Below are positions 37,330-38,079 of a stretch of 38,079 nucleotides of DNA, piece by piece (position 1 is the first letter of the stretch; the number at the start of each line of letters is the position of its first letter). The notes below the pieces were generated by a model. That model did not search any database. It was not told the origin of the DNA and worked only from the letters and a program-made list of their open reading frames with translations. Made by a program: the position numbers and the translations under genes. The DNA is taken from the NCBI GenBank assembly GCA_021786615.1, contig JAJYMZ010000227.1, forward strand, positions 1-38,079, in the 5' to 3' direction. This DNA comes from Acidobacteriota bacterium. GTDB lineage: Bacteria > Acidobacteriota > Holophagae > Holophagales > Holophagaceae.

Positions 37330-38069
37330 TTCACGTTTTGCGTTTCCGTGATACCGCTGTCCAACCGTCCGGCTCCTTCCAGCGGGGCTCGGGACCACTG
37401 CTGCAAGGTGCTGAGCAGGGCGGTGCCATCCTCCGGCGGAGCGGCCTTGGGTTTCAGGTTGAAGGCCTCCAGATGCACCTCCAGCGTGGCGACTTCGCCG
37501 GTGTCGAATTTCATGGTGGCATCACACAACACCAGGGTGTTCTTTCCTACTTCCAGGAGGCTGGCGAAACCCTGCACATTGGCTGGCACCGGGACTTCCC
37601 AAACGGGATAGGTCTTTGCGCCGAAACGCAGGCCATAGGGTTCCTGCCGCAGCGAAGGCGCCGGTCCCGAAAAATACATGAGCCGCTCGGCGCGGGCCAG
37701 CAGCATCGTTTGGGCGAAGGGTGTTCCATTGGCGCGGTCCGCTTCCAGCCGCCAGCCGCCGAGCCTGGGTTTCTGGACCCTGTTGTTGGAGCGCCGCGCG
37801 GGCGTGGGCATCAGCAGGAAATTGGTTTCCATGAGCGCATCTTCGCCCCGCATCCGCATTTTCACGTGATAGCGCAGGGCAGATCCCTTCGGGAGCGCAT
37901 CCTTGGGTGATTTTTGATAGGTCTTGGTGGATTCCTTCCCAGGTCGCGGCAGATCCTGGCCTGCTACGGCGGCCTCAGCTGGCGAAGCAACTTGCGCATT
38001 CAACGTGCTGCCCATCACGCCAGACAAACAGAAAAACCCGATCGCCAACCTCGCCCACTGCACAGCCAT
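37326..38069 (-). CDS. Hypothetical exported protein
   Basis: ORF with N-terminal signal-like segment (LAIGFFCLSGVMGSTLNAQ). Confidence 0.6.
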   Translation of the reverse strand: MAVQWARLAIGFFCLSGVMGSTLNAQVASPAEAAVAGQDLPRPGKESTKTYQKSPKDALPKGSALRYHVKMRMRGEDALMETNFLLMPTPARRSNNRVQKPRLGGWRLEADRANGTPFAQTMLLARAERLMYFSGPAPSLRQEPYGLRFGAKTYPVWEVPVPANVQGFASLLEVGKNTLVLCDATMKFDTGEVATLEVHLEAFNLKPKAAPPEDGTALLSTLQQWSRAPLEGAGRLDSGITETQNVN

Positions 38070-38079
38070 CCGGGCCTCC

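Overview
The window is high-GC and mostly protein-coding. From memory of protein families it looks Acidobacteriota (Holophaga/Geothrix)-like; this is an inference and was not tested. Supported content: a left-edge ISL3-family transposase split by a frameshift at an A7 run; a four-gene minus-strand operon that reads as bacterial ceramide/sphingolipid synthesis (SPT, GNAT-type ceramide synthase candidate, NAD-epimerase/CerR candidate, PAP2 head-group enzyme); YraN, a MinD/FlhG-like ATPase, a PAS-GGDEF diguanylate cyclase, glmS, tRNA-Val(GAC), a BamA/TamA-type protein, a STAS protein, ispG, yidD, terC; a compact bacterial microcompartment (BMC) operon at 21763-27027 with 3 BMC-P, 1 BMC-H, 2 BMC-T, an acylating aldehyde dehydrogenase, DeoC and an RpiB-like protein (sugar-phosphate-utilising type); then plsC, a Ser/Thr kinase with TPRs, miaA, an enoyl-CoA hydratase-like gene, purF and an MgtC/DUF4010 protein. 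Main hunt results: (1) the BMC operon, with an RpiB-like protein lacking the canonical catalytic Cys, a PduT-like shell protein with a pore-loop Cys, and no phosphotransacylase or alcohol dehydrogenase in view; (2) a family of intergenic elements built from 7-nt-period degenerate repeats, abutting stop codons at six or more loci, two of them sharing a twin mini-hairpin core while their arms differ in sequence but remain self-complementary; (3) palindromic insertions inside coding sequence: a 270-bp element with perfect 20-bp terminal inverted repeats in frame at the end of purF, and two related compound elements in the enoyl-CoA hydratase gene. All calls come from reading sequence and the supplied ORFs; no database search was run.
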